From positions 3,717,001 to 3,781,000 of the forward strand of contig NZ_PKFQ01000001.1 in the NCBI RefSeq assembly GCF_002939475.1: a DNA stretch of 64,000 bases. Direction: 5' to 3'. Below the pieces are notes generated by a model. The model did no database searches. It was not told where the DNA came from and worked only from the letters and a program-made list of their open reading frames with translations. Both the position numbers and the translations under genes were made by a program. Origin of the DNA: Streptomyces cinnamoneus (GTDB lineage: Bacteria > Actinomycetota > Actinomycetes > Streptomycetales > Streptomycetaceae). Shown here one piece after another: positions 25,161-34,036 of the stretch; position 1 is the first letter of the stretch; each line of letters starts with the position of its first letter.

Positions 25161-25364
25161 TTTGTGTCAGGGAAAGTCGCTGATGTCGCCAGCTCACTCC
25201 GTTGGGTGATCTGCCGCGTACGCATAGTCCGTTCGGGCCATTCAAGATTGGGCCCGAAGGGGGTGTTGCCCCCTGCCCGCCTTCCGTAACGTCCTCAACT
25301 GGCAACGGTGAATATGCCGCTGCCGCCGTGGGGGAGCCCCGATTCGGGAGAGGACGGCGCCAGC

Positions 25365-25700
25365 ATGGGCTGGGTAACCGACTGGAGTGCGCAGGCCGCC
25401 TGCCGCACTACCGATCCGGATGAACTGTTCGTTCAGGGCGCAGCGCAGAACAGGGCGAAGGCGGTCTGCACCGGCTGCCCCGTGCGGACCGAATGTCTTG
25501 CCGACGCGCTGGACAACCGCGTCGAGTTCGGCGTGTGGGGCGGGATGACTGAGCGGGAGCGGCGCGCTCTGCTGCGTCGCAGGCCCACGGTCACCTCCTG
25601 GCGCAGGCTCCTGGAGACCGCGCGGAGCGAGTACGAGCGCGGCGCCGGCATCCTGCCGCTGGGCGACCCGGAGTACGACGAGTACGCGGCCGTCGGCTAG
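25365..25700 (+). CDS. wblA: WhiB-like iron-sulfur transcription factor WblA
   Basis: 111-aa Wbl protein. The four cluster-binding cysteines (Cys13, 35, 38, 44) in the C-x21-C-x2-C-x5-C pattern, the GVWGG turn (56-60) and the basic RERRALLRRR stretch are all present. The sequence MGWVTDWSAQAACRTTDPDE is the WblA-specific start, so I chose ATG 25365 (GGGAGAGGA upstream) over in-frame starts at 25308. In Streptomyces WblA promotes the switch from aerial growth to sporulation and represses many antibiotic clusters. Its long leader and inverted repeats fit heavy regulation. Confidence 0.97.
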   Translation: MGWVTDWSAQAACRTTDPDELFVQGAAQNRAKAVCTGCPVRTECLADALDNRVEFGVWGGMTERERRALLRRRPTVTSWRRLLETARSEYERGAGILPLGDPEYDEYAAVG

Positions 25701-26034
25701 GAGTCCCGGCACCCCCGACCCGGCCGCCGTCCGGTCCTCGGGTGACGTATGAGTGGTCGGTGCGTGAGCGGTCGCTGTGTGAACGGTCGACGCGTGCACA
25801 GGCGACGCATGAGCAGCAGTCTTCCGCGGGTCGGTCCTTCGGCGGCTTTTTGCAGCCGGCGCTTCCGGCAGCCCGGTGCTCGGCAGGTCAGCGCTTCGGA
25901 CAGTCAGCGCTCCCGGCGGTCAGGCCTCCGGGCCGGGCGGTCCGTCCGTCCCTGAGCTGAGCCGGCGTTGCCGACGATCGGCGCTTCCGGCAGGAAGTAC
26001 TTCCGGCGGCTGGTGCTTCCGGTGCTTCCGGTGA

Positions 26035-27678
26035 TCAATCCTCCGGCCGGCTCTGGTCCGCGAGGCGTTCGCCGATGGCCCGCAGGCCCGCCAGGTCGTG
26101 CACGTCGCCGGGCAGGGCGGGCACCTGTGCCACCGGGACCTCCGGGTGCCGGGCGGTGAAGCGGTCGCGCGTGCGCTGCTCGCGGGCGAGCACCTGCATG
26201 CGCTCGGCGTGCAGACGCAGCAGTCCCGCCGCCAGCCTTGCCGAGGCCGCCTCCACGGGCGCCCTGGAGTCGCCTTCGGGCGCCCCCTCGGGCGACGCTT
26301 CTGGATCGGGCGATGCTTCTGCATTTTCTGCATCTTCTGGATCTTGTGGATCGATCGCCACCGTCGAGCCTGTGACCACCGGCTCCGTGTCTCCCGGCTC
26401 TGTGGCTCCTGAGTGCGTGGGCTGGGGGAAGCCACTCTCGGGAATGTCGAGCACAGTGGGAGCGCCGGGAGAGGACGTGTCCGTGGGAGCGAGGGTGCCA
26501 GGGCCATCAGCGGTACGTGAGCCAGCCTGCCCGCTGCCACGATCCACAATGCCGGAACCGGCAAGATTTTCTGTGTAATCGCAAGGAGGCCCGGCGACGT
26601 CCGTGAGCGTTTCGGCCGCGGCCAGCGCGCGCTGCGCGGAGAGCCGGTCCGCCCCGCTGCCGTGGACCCGGTTCAGGACCAGCCCGGAGAGCGGCATCCG
26701 CTCCGCGGCCAGCCGCTCGATGAAGTACGCGGCCTCCCGCAGGGCGTCGCTCTCCGGTGCGGCGACTACCAGGAAGGCCGTGCCCGGTGCCTGGAGCAGC
26801 CGGTAGGTGGCGTCGGCACGGGTACGGAAGCCGCCGAACATGGTGTCCATCGCGGCGACGAAGGTCTGTACGTCGCGCAGCAGCTGGCCGCCCATCAGTT
26901 TGTTCAGGGGCCCGCTCATCATCGACATGCCGACGCCCAGGAACTTCATGCCGGCCCGGCCGCCGATCTTCGCCGGGGCCATCAGCACCTTGATGAACTT
27001 GCCGTCCAGGAACGACCCCAGCCGCCCCGGCGCGTCCAGGAAGTCCAGTGCCGAGCGGCTGGGCGGGGTGTCGACGACGATCAGGTCCCACTCGTCGCGG
27101 GCGCGCAGCTGGCCGAGTTTCTCCATGGCCATGTACTCCTGCGTGCCGGCGAAACCGGCCGACAGGGACTGGTAGAAGGGGTTCTCCAGGATGGCCCGGG
27201 CGCGCTCCTTGTCCGCGTGCGCCTCGACGATCTCGTCGAAGGTCCGCTTCATGTCGAGCATCATCGCGTGCAGCTCGCCGCCGGCGGAGCCGTCGACGCC
27301 GGGCACCCGCCGGGGCACGTTGTCGAGTTCCTCGATGCCCATCGACTGGGCGAGCCGCCGCGCCGGGTCGATGGTGAGGACGACGACCTTCCGGCCGCGC
27401 TCGGCCGCCCGTACGCCCAGGGCGGCCGCGGTGGTGGTCTTGCCGACGCCGCCGGAGCCGCAGCACACGACGATGCGGGTGCGCGGGTTGTCCAGAACGG
27501 TGTCGATGTCGAGCGGCGCCGCTGCCGAGTCGAGGCTCACTGAGCCCCCCTTGTCTGCTTCTGCCCCGGTTTCCGGCCGGGGGCTCCCCCCGTTCCCGCC
27601 CGTGCGGCGCGGGGGTACGGCTGTCTCGGTCGTCGTCGTCCGTGGCGCGGCCGTCGCGTGGGTGCCGGTCACGGGCAT
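26035..27678 (-). CDS. ArsA-like ion-transport ATPase with low-complexity insertion
   Basis: 547-aa ArsA/GET3-family ATPase: P-loop GSGGVGKTT (74-82), switch LTIDPARRLAQSMG, Walker B-like DLIVVDTPPSRSALDFLDAP. Residues about 362-472 are an Asp/Pro/Gly/Thr-rich insertion that splits the C-terminal helical part (AAAETLTD ... AASARLAAGLLRLHAERM) and is coded by less GC-rich, repetitive DNA (26265-26595). ATG 27678 overlaps the upstream ATPase gene by 10 bp, so the two are coupled and may act as a heterodimer. No arsenite-binding cysteines are evident. The 334-bp spacer to wblA (25701-26034) holds only decayed GCTTCCGG-type repeats. Confidence 0.9.
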   Translation of the reverse strand: MPVTGTHATAAPRTTTTETAVPPRRTGGNGGSPRPETGAEADKGGSVSLDSAAAPLDIDTVLDNPRTRIVVCCGSGGVGKTTTAAALGVRAAERGRKVVVLTIDPARRLAQSMGIEELDNVPRRVPGVDGSAGGELHAMMLDMKRTFDEIVEAHADKERARAILENPFYQSLSAGFAGTQEYMAMEKLGQLRARDEWDLIVVDTPPSRSALDFLDAPGRLGSFLDGKFIKVLMAPAKIGGRAGMKFLGVGMSMMSGPLNKLMGGQLLRDVQTFVAAMDTMFGGFRTRADATYRLLQAPGTAFLVVAAPESDALREAAYFIERLAAERMPLSGLVLNRVHGSGADRLSAQRALAAAETLTDVAGPPCDYTENLAGSGIVDRGSGQAGSRTADGPGTLAPTDTSSPGAPTVLDIPESGFPQPTHSGATEPGDTEPVVTGSTVAIDPQDPEDAENAEASPDPEASPEGAPEGDSRAPVEAASARLAAGLLRLHAERMQVLAREQRTRDRFTARHPEVPVAQVPALPGDVHDLAGLRAIGERLADQSRPED

Positions 27679-28658
27679 CCTTGCTTCCGCAGTGCGCGCG
27701 CCATGCCGTAGAGGCCGCCCAGGTCGACGCCGTCGCCGAGCAGCTGGAGTTCGTAGGTGGGCAGGCCGAGACGGGCGATGTCGGCGCGGCCCCGCTGTTC
27801 CAGCGCGAGGCGCTCCGTGTGCTCGCGCGCCTGCTCCAGCAGGGGGTCGACGAGCGGTTCCACGAGTCCCGTGCGCCGCGCGCCGCCCGAGCCGGTGCGC
27901 TCCAGGGCGTACGTGAGGGCGTGCGCCACGTCTTCACGCCGGCCGTTCGAGGCGGCCTCGACGGCCGCCTCGTCGAGTATCGCGGGCCGGATCATGTTGA
28001 CGACGACGCCGCCCACCGGCAGGTTCGCCGCCCGCAGCTCCGCGATGCCGTCCGCCGTCTCCTGAACCGGCATCTCCTCCAGCAGCGTCACGAAGTGCAC
28101 CGCCGTCTCGGGTGACTTGAGCACGCGCATGACGGCCTGCGCCTGGTTGTGGATGGGCCCGATGCGGGCCAGCCCGGCCACTTCGTCGTTGACGTTGAGG
28201 AAGCGGGTGATCCGGCCGGTGGGCGGCGCGTCCATGACGACGTGGTCGTACACGAAGCGGCCCGTACGGTCCTTCCTGCGCACCGCCTCGCACGCCTTGC
28301 CGGTCAGCAGGACGTCCCGCAGCCCCGGCGCGATGGTCGTCGCGAAGTCGATGGCGCCGAGCTTCTTCAGCGCCCGCCCGGCGCTGCCGAGCTTGTAGAA
28401 CATGTGGAGGTAGTCGAGGAGGGCCTGCTCGGCGTCGATGGCGAGGGCGTACACCTCGCCGTCCCCGGGTGCGACGGCGATCTTCCGTTCCTCGTAGGGC
28501 AGCGCCTCCGTCTCGAAGAGCTGCGCTATGCCCTGTCTGCCTTCGACCTCGACCAGCAGGGTGCGCTTGCCCTCGGAGGCGAGGGCGAGCGCGAGGGCCG
28601 CGGCGACCGTGGTCTTGCCGGTACCGCCCTTGCCGCTTACGACATGGAGCCTGCTCAT
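27669..28658 (-). CDS. ArsA-like ATPase (partner)
   Basis: 329-aa ArsA-family ATPase: P-loop GKGGTGKTT (9-17), VEVEGRQGIAQLF in place of the usual switch I, and HVVMDAPPTGRITRFLNVND. Normal length, no insertion. Its stop overlaps the start of the second ATPase by 10 bp. This ATPase pair next to wblA is conserved in my memory of Streptomyces genomes. The cargo is unknown; a role in membrane-protein targeting or redox sensing has been suggested only by analogy. Confidence 0.93.
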   Translation of the reverse strand: MSRLHVVSGKGGTGKTTVAAALALALASEGKRTLLVEVEGRQGIAQLFETEALPYEERKIAVAPGDGEVYALAIDAEQALLDYLHMFYKLGSAGRALKKLGAIDFATTIAPGLRDVLLTGKACEAVRRKDRTGRFVYDHVVMDAPPTGRITRFLNVNDEVAGLARIGPIHNQAQAVMRVLKSPETAVHFVTLLEEMPVQETADGIAELRAANLPVGGVVVNMIRPAILDEAAVEAASNGRREDVAHALTYALERTGSGGARRTGLVEPLVDPLLEQAREHTERLALEQRGRADIARLGLPTYELQLLGDGVDLGGLYGMARALRKQGCP

Positions 28659-28831
28659 GATTCGGAGCCTAATTCGTCCGCAACGGCCGCGTGGCGCCAG
28701 GTGGTGACTTCAGGTCGTTCGAGTGGCGAGGCGCGGAGGGTGAGGCACGGGGGGTGAGGGGTGAGGCACGCGGCGAGGGCGGCCACGCGCCTTCCACGCC
28801 CACCGCCCCCGGTATCCCGCGGACTTGGCGG

Positions 28832-28945
28832 CGGACTGCTGGACTGCTGGACTGCCGGACTGCCGGACTGGCGGACCGCCGGGCTGCTGGACCGCCGCAC
28901 CGCTGGACTGTCGGCTCGGCGGCTCGGTGGCTCGGCGGCGGCCCG
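28832..28945. repeat. Degenerate short tandem repeats (CTGGACTG/CCGGACTG)
   Basis: The 368-bp spacer 28659-29026 contains a run of imperfect copies of CTGGACTGC, CCGGACTGC and CTCGGCGG. There are too many mismatches and no spacers, so this is not a CRISPR. No gene is convincing here: reading frames across it translate to repeated Ser/Gln/Pro or Arg runs. Confidence 0.7.
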
Positions 28946-29026
28946 CCCAGGGCCGGGTGCGGGCCGACGGCGTCCCCTGGCGCCAGCGGCGCTCCGGCTG
29001 CCCTCCGGCTGTCCTCCAGCCTCCGG

Positions 29027-29584
29027 CTACGCCAGGAGTCGGCGCCTGGTCAGCGCCATGACCGCGTCGCGGTCGTATGCTCCGTGGTCGGCCGCGATGA
29101 GATGCGTGCCGATCCGCAGCGAGAAGGTGATCATGCAGCGGACCTCTACCTCGTCCTCGTCGGGGCAGAAGGAGCCGAACAGCGAGCGCAGATAGTCCAT
29201 CCGCCGGTTGTCCACGCGCCGCAGGCGCTGTGCGACGGATTCGTCGCGCCGGGCCCAGTCGCGGACGGCGAGTTCGGTGGCGACGCCCGTCGCCGGGCCT
29301 TCGGCGGACGCGACGAAGGTGAACAGCCGGTCCAGTTTGGCCCTGGCGTCCCCGCTCCCGGCCTCCACCCGCTCGACCATCCCCTCGGCGGCCTCGTGCT
29401 CCCACGTGTCGAGCATCTCGGTGAGCAGTGCTCCCCGGTTGCGGAAGTAGCCGTAGAAGCCGCCCTTGCTGACGCCGAGCGCCTGCGCCAGCGACTCGAT
29501 GCGGACGGCGTCGGGGCCGCCGGAGGCCAGGGCCCGCAGGCCCTCTTCGATCCATGCGCCGCGAGGCGTGCGGGCCGCGCCCAT
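29027..29584 (-). CDS. TetR/AcrR family transcriptional regulator
   Basis: 185-aa repressor: N-terminal HTH (AWIEEGLRALASGGPDAVRI, SLAQALGVSKGGFYGYFRNR, residues about 10-55) and a helical ligand domain. ATG 29584 has GGGGAG upstream. Two palindromic operators lie between it and the divergent DUF2867-type gene, so it most likely represses both itself and that gene and is released by an unknown ligand. Confidence 0.94.
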   Translation of the reverse strand: MGAARTPRGAWIEEGLRALASGGPDAVRIESLAQALGVSKGGFYGYFRNRGALLTEMLDTWEHEAAEGMVERVEAGSGDARAKLDRLFTFVASAEGPATGVATELAVRDWARRDESVAQRLRRVDNRRMDYLRSLFGSFCPDEDEVEVRCMITFSLRIGTHLIAADHGAYDRDAVMALTRRRLLA

Positions 29585-29611
29585 GGTGTGTCTCCCCTCA
29601 CGTCTGCCCCC

Positions 29612-29633
29612 ATCTATACGGTGCCGTATAGAT
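29612..29633. promoter_or_regulatory. TetR operator 1
   Basis: Perfect 22-bp palindrome, ATCTATACGG-TG-CCGTATAGAT, 28 bp before the regulator's ATG. Its 8-bp core arms recur in the second site 35 bp away, the pattern expected for a divergent TetR-controlled promoter. The TATAC-rich core may overlap the -10 elements. Confidence 0.85.
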
Positions 29634-29648
29634 GGGTCTAACCTCGTT

Positions 29649-29666
29649 CTATACGGCATCGTATAG
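29649..29666. promoter_or_regulatory. TetR operator 2
   Basis: CTATACGG-CA-TCGTATAG, one mismatch in the arms compared with operator 1, ending 14 bp before the ATG at 29681. Binding here would block the divergent gene directly. Confidence 0.8.
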
Positions 29667-29680
29667 ACGGGGGGCCACCC

Positions 29681-30286
29681 ATGAGACTGCCCAATTCCGC
29701 ACACACTTCCCGCCCCTGGCGGATCCACGAGATCGCCGGCGACTTCCGGATCGACGACGTCTGGGCCCTGCCCACACCGGGCGGGCCTGACGACCTCGCC
29801 TGGCTGGTCCGCCAGTTCGCGAACGGAGACCCGGAGGCGGCGTCGCCCGTCTCCTCCCCCGTGGCGAGCTTCCTCTTCGCGGTCCGCTGGAAGCTCGGGA
29901 AGCTGCTCGGTTGGGACAAGGACGACTCCGGCGTCGGCGCCCGGGTGCCGACGCTGCACGACCGGCTGCCGGCGGACCTCCGGGACGGCCCGAGGGGTCC
30001 CGACACGGCGTCGACTCCGTTCACCTCCGTCTACCAGACGCACGACGAATGGGTCGCCGAGATGGGCAACCGGACGGTGCACGCGCTGATGCACATCGGC
30101 TGGGTCCCGGACGGGGCAGGCGGCTACCGCGGCCAGATGGCCGTCCTGGTGAAGCCGAACGGCCTGCTCGGCGTCGCGTACATGGCGGCCATCAAGCCCT
30201 TCCGGTACCTGCTGGTGTACCCGGCGCTGCTGCGGACGATCGGGCGCGAGTGGCAGGCGGGCGCCGCCGAGCGGAGCGCGGCCTGA
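29681..30286 (+). CDS. DUF2867 domain-containing protein
   Basis: 201-aa protein resembling DUF2867: RPWRIHEIAGDFRIDDVWAL, FLFAVRWKLGKLLGWDKDD, EMGNRTVHALMHIGWV and a terminal IKPFRYLLVYPALLRTIG, where the last segment is hydrophobic but not a clear membrane helix. ATG 29681 with GGGGGG upstream. Divergent from and probably repressed by the TetR protein through the two operators. Function unknown; family members are sometimes fused to NAD(P)-binding domains. Confidence 0.82.
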   Translation: MRLPNSAHTSRPWRIHEIAGDFRIDDVWALPTPGGPDDLAWLVRQFANGDPEAASPVSSPVASFLFAVRWKLGKLLGWDKDDSGVGARVPTLHDRLPADLRDGPRGPDTASTPFTSVYQTHDEWVAEMGNRTVHALMHIGWVPDGAGGYRGQMAVLVKPNGLLGVAYMAAIKPFRYLLVYPALLRTIGREWQAGAAERSAA

Positions 30287-30356
30287 CCGGTCACGGTCCG
30301 GCCGGCCGCTCCGGGCGTTCGCGGGGCTGTCGGCGCGAGGCATTACAGTCGGGCCC

Positions 30357-30515
30357 ATGACCAAGTGGGAATACGCGACCGTGCCGCTCCTCGTGCACGC
30401 GACCAAGCAGATTCTGGACACCTGGGGCGAGGACGGCTGGGAGCTGGTCCAGGTCGTGCCGGGTCCCAACAACCCCGAGCAGCTCGTGGCCTACCTCAAG
30501 CGGGAGAAGGCATGA
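30357..30515 (+). CDS. DUF4177 small protein
   Basis: 52-aa protein: MTKWEYATVPLLVHATKQIL, then WGEDGWELVQVVPGPNNPEQ and a final YLKREKA. This is the DUF4177 pattern (W-E-Y start, GxxGWELV core). The stop overlaps the ATG of the RidA gene (ATGA), so the two are translated together. Function unknown. Confidence 0.85.
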   Translation: MTKWEYATVPLLVHATKQILDTWGEDGWELVQVVPGPNNPEQLVAYLKREKA

Positions 30516-30976
30516 GCGCCGTCGAGGACAAGCTCGCCGAGCTCGGCCTGACCCTGCCGGACGTGGTGCCGCCGCTGGCCGCGTACCAGCCGGCCGTGCG
30601 CTCCGGCGCGTACGTCCACACCGCCGGCCAGCTGCCCATGGTCAAGGGTTCGATCCCGGTGACCGGCAAGGTCGGCGCCGAGGTCAGCGCCGAGCAGGCC
30701 AAGGAGCTGGCGGCCGTCTGCGCGCTCAACGGCCTGGCCGCCGTGAAGTCGGTGATCGGCGACCTCGACAAGATCGTGCGCGTCGTCAAGGTCGTGGGCT
30801 TCGTGGCCTCCGCGCCGGACTTCACCGGTCAGCCGGGTGTCATCAACGGCACGAGCGAGCTGCTGGGTGAGGTGCTGGGCGAGAAGGGCGTGCACGCGCG
30901 CTCGGCCGTCGGCGTGGCGGTCCTGCCGCTGGACGCGCCGGTCGAGGTCGAGTTCCTGGTGGAAGTCCGGGACTGA
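30512..30976 (+). CDS. RidA family protein (reactive intermediate/imine deaminase)
   Basis: 154-aa RidA/YjgF-YER057c-like protein: YVHTAGQLPMVKGSIPVTGK, then AVCALNGLAAVKSVIGDLDK and a C-terminal GVHARSAVGVAVLPLDAPVE with the substrate-binding Arg. RidA proteins hydrolyse enamine/imine by-products of PLP enzymes; this longer actinobacterial subgroup is less well characterised. GGGAGAAGG precedes the ATG. Coupled to the DUF4177 gene. Confidence 0.93.
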   Translation: MSAVEDKLAELGLTLPDVVPPLAAYQPAVRSGAYVHTAGQLPMVKGSIPVTGKVGAEVSAEQAKELAAVCALNGLAAVKSVIGDLDKIVRVVKVVGFVASAPDFTGQPGVINGTSELLGEVLGEKGVHARSAVGVAVLPLDAPVEVEFLVEVRD

Positions 30977-31148
30977 AGGGCCCTGACCGGCATCGACCTG
31001 GACCGCCGGCACTGACCGTGTCCGGCTCCGGGCGGAAGTGGTGACAAGCGCCGCCGTGAGAGCCGGTCGTGAGAGCAGGTCGTGAGGGGCGAAGCCTCTC
31101 CGACCTGGCCCTCTCGAACATCCGCCCGTAAGCGCATAGCATCCGGCC

Positions 31149-32123
31149 ATGTCACCTTCGAACGGCCAGTGGTACCCGCCGGAGTGGCCGGACCGGATCA
31201 GAGCGCTCAGCCAGGGCACGCTGCGGCCCGTGGCGCCCCGCCGTGCCGCGACCGTGCTGCTGCTGCGCTCGGGGGACGCCGGCCCCGCCGTGCACATGCT
31301 GCGCAGACGCGCCTCCATGGCCTTCGCCGGAGGCGCGTACGCGTATCCGGGCGGCTCGGTGGACCCGCGCGACGAGCGGGACGTGCCCTGGGCGGGGCCG
31401 TCCCGCGCGCAGTGGGCACACCGCCTGCGGACCGACGAGGCCACCGCGCAGGCCATCGTCTGCGCCGCCGTCCGCGAGACCTTCGAGGAGGCGGGCGTGC
31501 TGCTCGCCGGCCCGGCGCCGGACACGGTCGTCGCGGACACGACGGGCGAGGACTGGGAGGCCGACCGGGCCGCGCTGGTCAGCCGCGAGCTGGCGTTCGC
31601 CGACTTCCTGGACCGCCGCGGCCTGGTGCTGCGCAGCGACCTGCTCGGCGCGTGGGCCCGTTGGATCACACCGGAGTTCGAACCGCGCCGCTATGACACG
31701 TGGTTCTTCGTGGCCGCCCTGCCCGAGGGCCAGCGCACGCGCAACGCCTCCACGGAAGCCGACCGCACCGTCTGGGCCGCGCCCGCGGAGGCGGCCGCCG
31801 GCTACGACCGCGGCGAGCTGTTGATGATGCCGCCGACCATCTCCACGTTGCGCTCCCTGGTGCCCTACGCCACGGTTCCGGAGGTGCTGGCGGCCTCGGG
31901 CGACCGGGACCTCACGCCCGTCCTCGCCCGGGCGCGGCTGGAGGGGGAGGAGATCGTGCTGAGCTGGCCCGGGCATGATGAGTTCACCCGGCATGTCGAC
32001 GTGACCGGGCCGACGGCCTCGGACCCGGTCGTGGCCGGCCGTGACGACGACGCCGCGCACCGCTTCGCCGACGACCACACCGAGCACCACTCCGCTTCAG
32101 GACCCGCGGGAGCCGACGCATGA
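31149..32123 (+). CDS. NUDIX hydrolase
   Basis: 324-aa hydrolase. The Nudix box is split as in long actinobacterial members: GGAYAYPGGSVDPRDERD, an insertion, then AVRETFEEAGVLLAGP (consensus REx2EEx-G). Residues 190-280 form an extra helical domain; the final 45 residues are Asp/His-rich. It resembles NUDT19-like acyl-CoA diphosphatases; the substrate is not proven. The stop overlaps the next gene's ATG (ATGA). Confidence 0.9.
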   Translation: MSPSNGQWYPPEWPDRIRALSQGTLRPVAPRRAATVLLLRSGDAGPAVHMLRRRASMAFAGGAYAYPGGSVDPRDERDVPWAGPSRAQWAHRLRTDEATAQAIVCAAVRETFEEAGVLLAGPAPDTVVADTTGEDWEADRAALVSRELAFADFLDRRGLVLRSDLLGAWARWITPEFEPRRYDTWFFVAALPEGQRTRNASTEADRTVWAAPAEAAAGYDRGELLMMPPTISTLRSLVPYATVPEVLAASGDRDLTPVLARARLEGEEIVLSWPGHDEFTRHVDVTGPTASDPVVAGRDDDAAHRFADDHTEHHSASGPAGADA

Positions 32124-32950
32124 CGTACGCCACCGACCTGCCCGGACAGCCGCGCGGTGCCGCCGCGAGCGGCCCCGCGACGGCCCGCGCGACCTGTGTG
32201 CTCGCGCCCAACCCGTCCGCCATGACGCTGGACGGCACCAACACCTGGATCCTGGCCGAGCCGGACTCCGGCCTTGCCGTCGTCGTGGACCCTGGCCCGC
32301 CGGACGAGCAGCACCTGCGGAACGTCATCGCCACCGCCGAGGCGGCGGGCAACCGCGTCGCCCTGACCCTCCTCACGCACGGCCACGCGGACCACTCGGG
32401 CGGCGCCGCGCGTTTCGCCGAGCTGACGGGGACGAAGGTACGGGCGCTGGACCCGGCCCTCCGGCTGGGCGGCGAGGGGCTCGGCGTCGGGGACGTCGTC
32501 ACGACGGGCGGCCTGGAGCTCCACGTCATCTCCACCCCCGGCCACACGTCGGACTCCCTGTGCTTCCACCTGCCGGCGGACCGCGCGGTGCTGACCGGTG
32601 ACACGGTCCTCGGCCGCGGCACCACGATCGTCGCCCACCCCGACGGGCGGCTCGGTGACTACCTGGACTCGCTGCGGCGGCTGCGGGCCCTCGCGGTCGA
32701 CGAGGGCGTGGAGACGGTGCTGCCCGGGCACGGGCCGGTGCTGGACGACGCCCGGGGCGCCGTCGAGTACTACCTGGCCCACCGGGCCAAGCGCCTCGCC
32801 CAGGTCGAGACGGCGGCCGAGAACGGGCACCGCACCGCGGAAGAGGTCGTGGCCGTCGTCTACGCGGACGTCGACCGGTCGCTGTGGCCGGCGGCGGAGC
32901 TGTCGGTGCGGGCGCAGCTGGACTATCTGGACGAGCACGGGCTGATCTGA
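32120..32950 (+). CDS. MBL-fold metallo-hydrolase
   Basis: 276-aa metallo-beta-lactamase-fold protein of the LACTB2-like group: MTLDGTNTWILAE start block, THGHADHSGG (HxHxDH metal site), STPGHTSDS and TGDTVLGRGT, and a late VLPGHGPVLDDA. A C-terminal helical domain (about 215-276) is typical. May act as a nuclease or esterase. Coupled to the NUDIX gene by a 4-bp overlap, so they probably serve one clean-up pathway (inference). Confidence 0.93.
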   Translation: MTYATDLPGQPRGAAASGPATARATCVLAPNPSAMTLDGTNTWILAEPDSGLAVVVDPGPPDEQHLRNVIATAEAAGNRVALTLLTHGHADHSGGAARFAELTGTKVRALDPALRLGGEGLGVGDVVTTGGLELHVISTPGHTSDSLCFHLPADRAVLTGDTVLGRGTTIVAHPDGRLGDYLDSLRRLRALAVDEGVETVLPGHGPVLDDARGAVEYYLAHRAKRLAQVETAAENGHRTAEEVVAVVYADVDRSLWPAAELSVRAQLDYLDEHGLI

Positions 32951-33087
32951 CCACTGACGGGCCCGTTGACGGGCCGTTGGTCGGCCTGGCATGACGCCCC
33001 GTTCGGCACGATCGCGTGCTGAGGCCCCGGCCCTGATGCGGTGATGAGACACGGGCACCCGGTGAACCCAAGAGGGGCGACGACGGG

Positions 33088-33122
33088 CAAGGCCCCCGCC
33101 GGGAGTCCCGGCGGGGGCCTTG
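33088..33122. terminator. Bidirectional terminator between MBL and crp genes
   Basis: CAAGGCCCCCGCCGGGA and its perfect complement with a single central G; ends in CCTTGTCGTGCTT on the + strand. Lies between convergent genes. Confidence 0.8.
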
Positions 33123-33180
33123 TCGTGCTTGTGGCGGCGTGCGGGGCGCGGTGCGCCGCGGACCCGTACGCCTTCCCGCG

Positions 33181-33855
33181 TCAGCGCGAGCGCTTCGCGA
33201 GGCGCTCGACGTCGAGCAGGATCACCGCGCGGGCCTCCAGGCGGAGCCAGCCGCGGCCGGCGAAGTCCGCGAGGGCCTTGTTGACGGTCTCGCGCGAGGC
33301 GCCGACCAGCTGGGCCAGCTCCTCCTGCGTGAGGTCGTGCACCACGTGGATGCCCTCTTCGGACTGCACGCCGAAGCGGCGCGACAGGTCCAGCAGCGCC
33401 TTGGCGACCCGGCCCGGGACGTCGGAGAAGACGAGGTCGGACATCGAGTCGTTGGTGCGGCGCAGTCGGCGGGCGACGGCGCGCAGCAGGGCGGTGGCCA
33501 CCTCGGGCCGCGCGTTGAGCCACGGCTGGAGGTCGCCGTGGCCGAGGCCGAGCAGCTTGACCTCGGTGAGGGCGGTGGCGGTGGCCGTGCGGGGGCCGGG
33601 GTCGAAGAGGGAGAGCTCACCGATGAGCTCTCCCGGACCCAGGACCGCCAGCATGTTCTCGCGGCCGTCGGGGGAGGTCCGGTGGAGCTTCACCTTGCCC
33701 TCGGTCACCACGTAGAGGCGGTCACCGGGGTCGCCTTCGTGGAACAGGGCGTCGCCCCTCGCGAGAGTGACCTCGCCCATGGAGGCGCGCAGCTCAGCGG
33801 CCTGCTCGTCATCGAGCGCCGCGAAGAGCGGGGCGCGCCGCAGAACGTCGTCCAC
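33181..33855 (-). CDS. crp: Crp/Fnr family regulator (Streptomyces Crp)
   Basis: 224-aa protein: cyclic-nucleotide-binding domain (about 15-130, with FHEGDPGDRLYVVTEGKVKL and the phosphate-binding cassette GELIGELSLFDPGPRTATAT) and a winged HTH (about 170-215: LTQEELAQLVGASRETVNKA). GTG 33855 is chosen because AAGGAGAG precedes it and it gives the known start VDDVLRR. In Streptomyces Crp controls germination, growth and antibiotic supply. Divergent from nth. Confidence 0.95.
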   Translation of the reverse strand: MDDVLRRAPLFAALDDEQAAELRASMGEVTLARGDALFHEGDPGDRLYVVTEGKVKLHRTSPDGRENMLAVLGPGELIGELSLFDPGPRTATATALTEVKLLGLGHGDLQPWLNARPEVATALLRAVARRLRRTNDSMSDLVFSDVPGRVAKALLDLSRRFGVQSEEGIHVVHDLTQEELAQLVGASRETVNKALADFAGRGWLRLEARAVILLDVERLAKRSR

Positions 33856-34036
33856 GAGTTCTCTCCTTGTCGACATGCACAGAGGACCGTGGTCCCCATG
33901 ATGCCCGTCGGTAAAACTGTGTGATCAAACACAAGTGTGGCGCATCGTCGACTGAAGCCCTACGGCAGGGGTCCGATTGGGCTGTGGTTTTCCTGCGCTC
34001 GGGGCGGATGTCAGTGCCGGGCCTTAGTCTGGCCGG

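Noticed and set aside
28832..28945. Possible CRISPR array.
   Set aside because: Units are under 12 bp, imperfect and contiguous with no unique spacers, and no cas genes are present.
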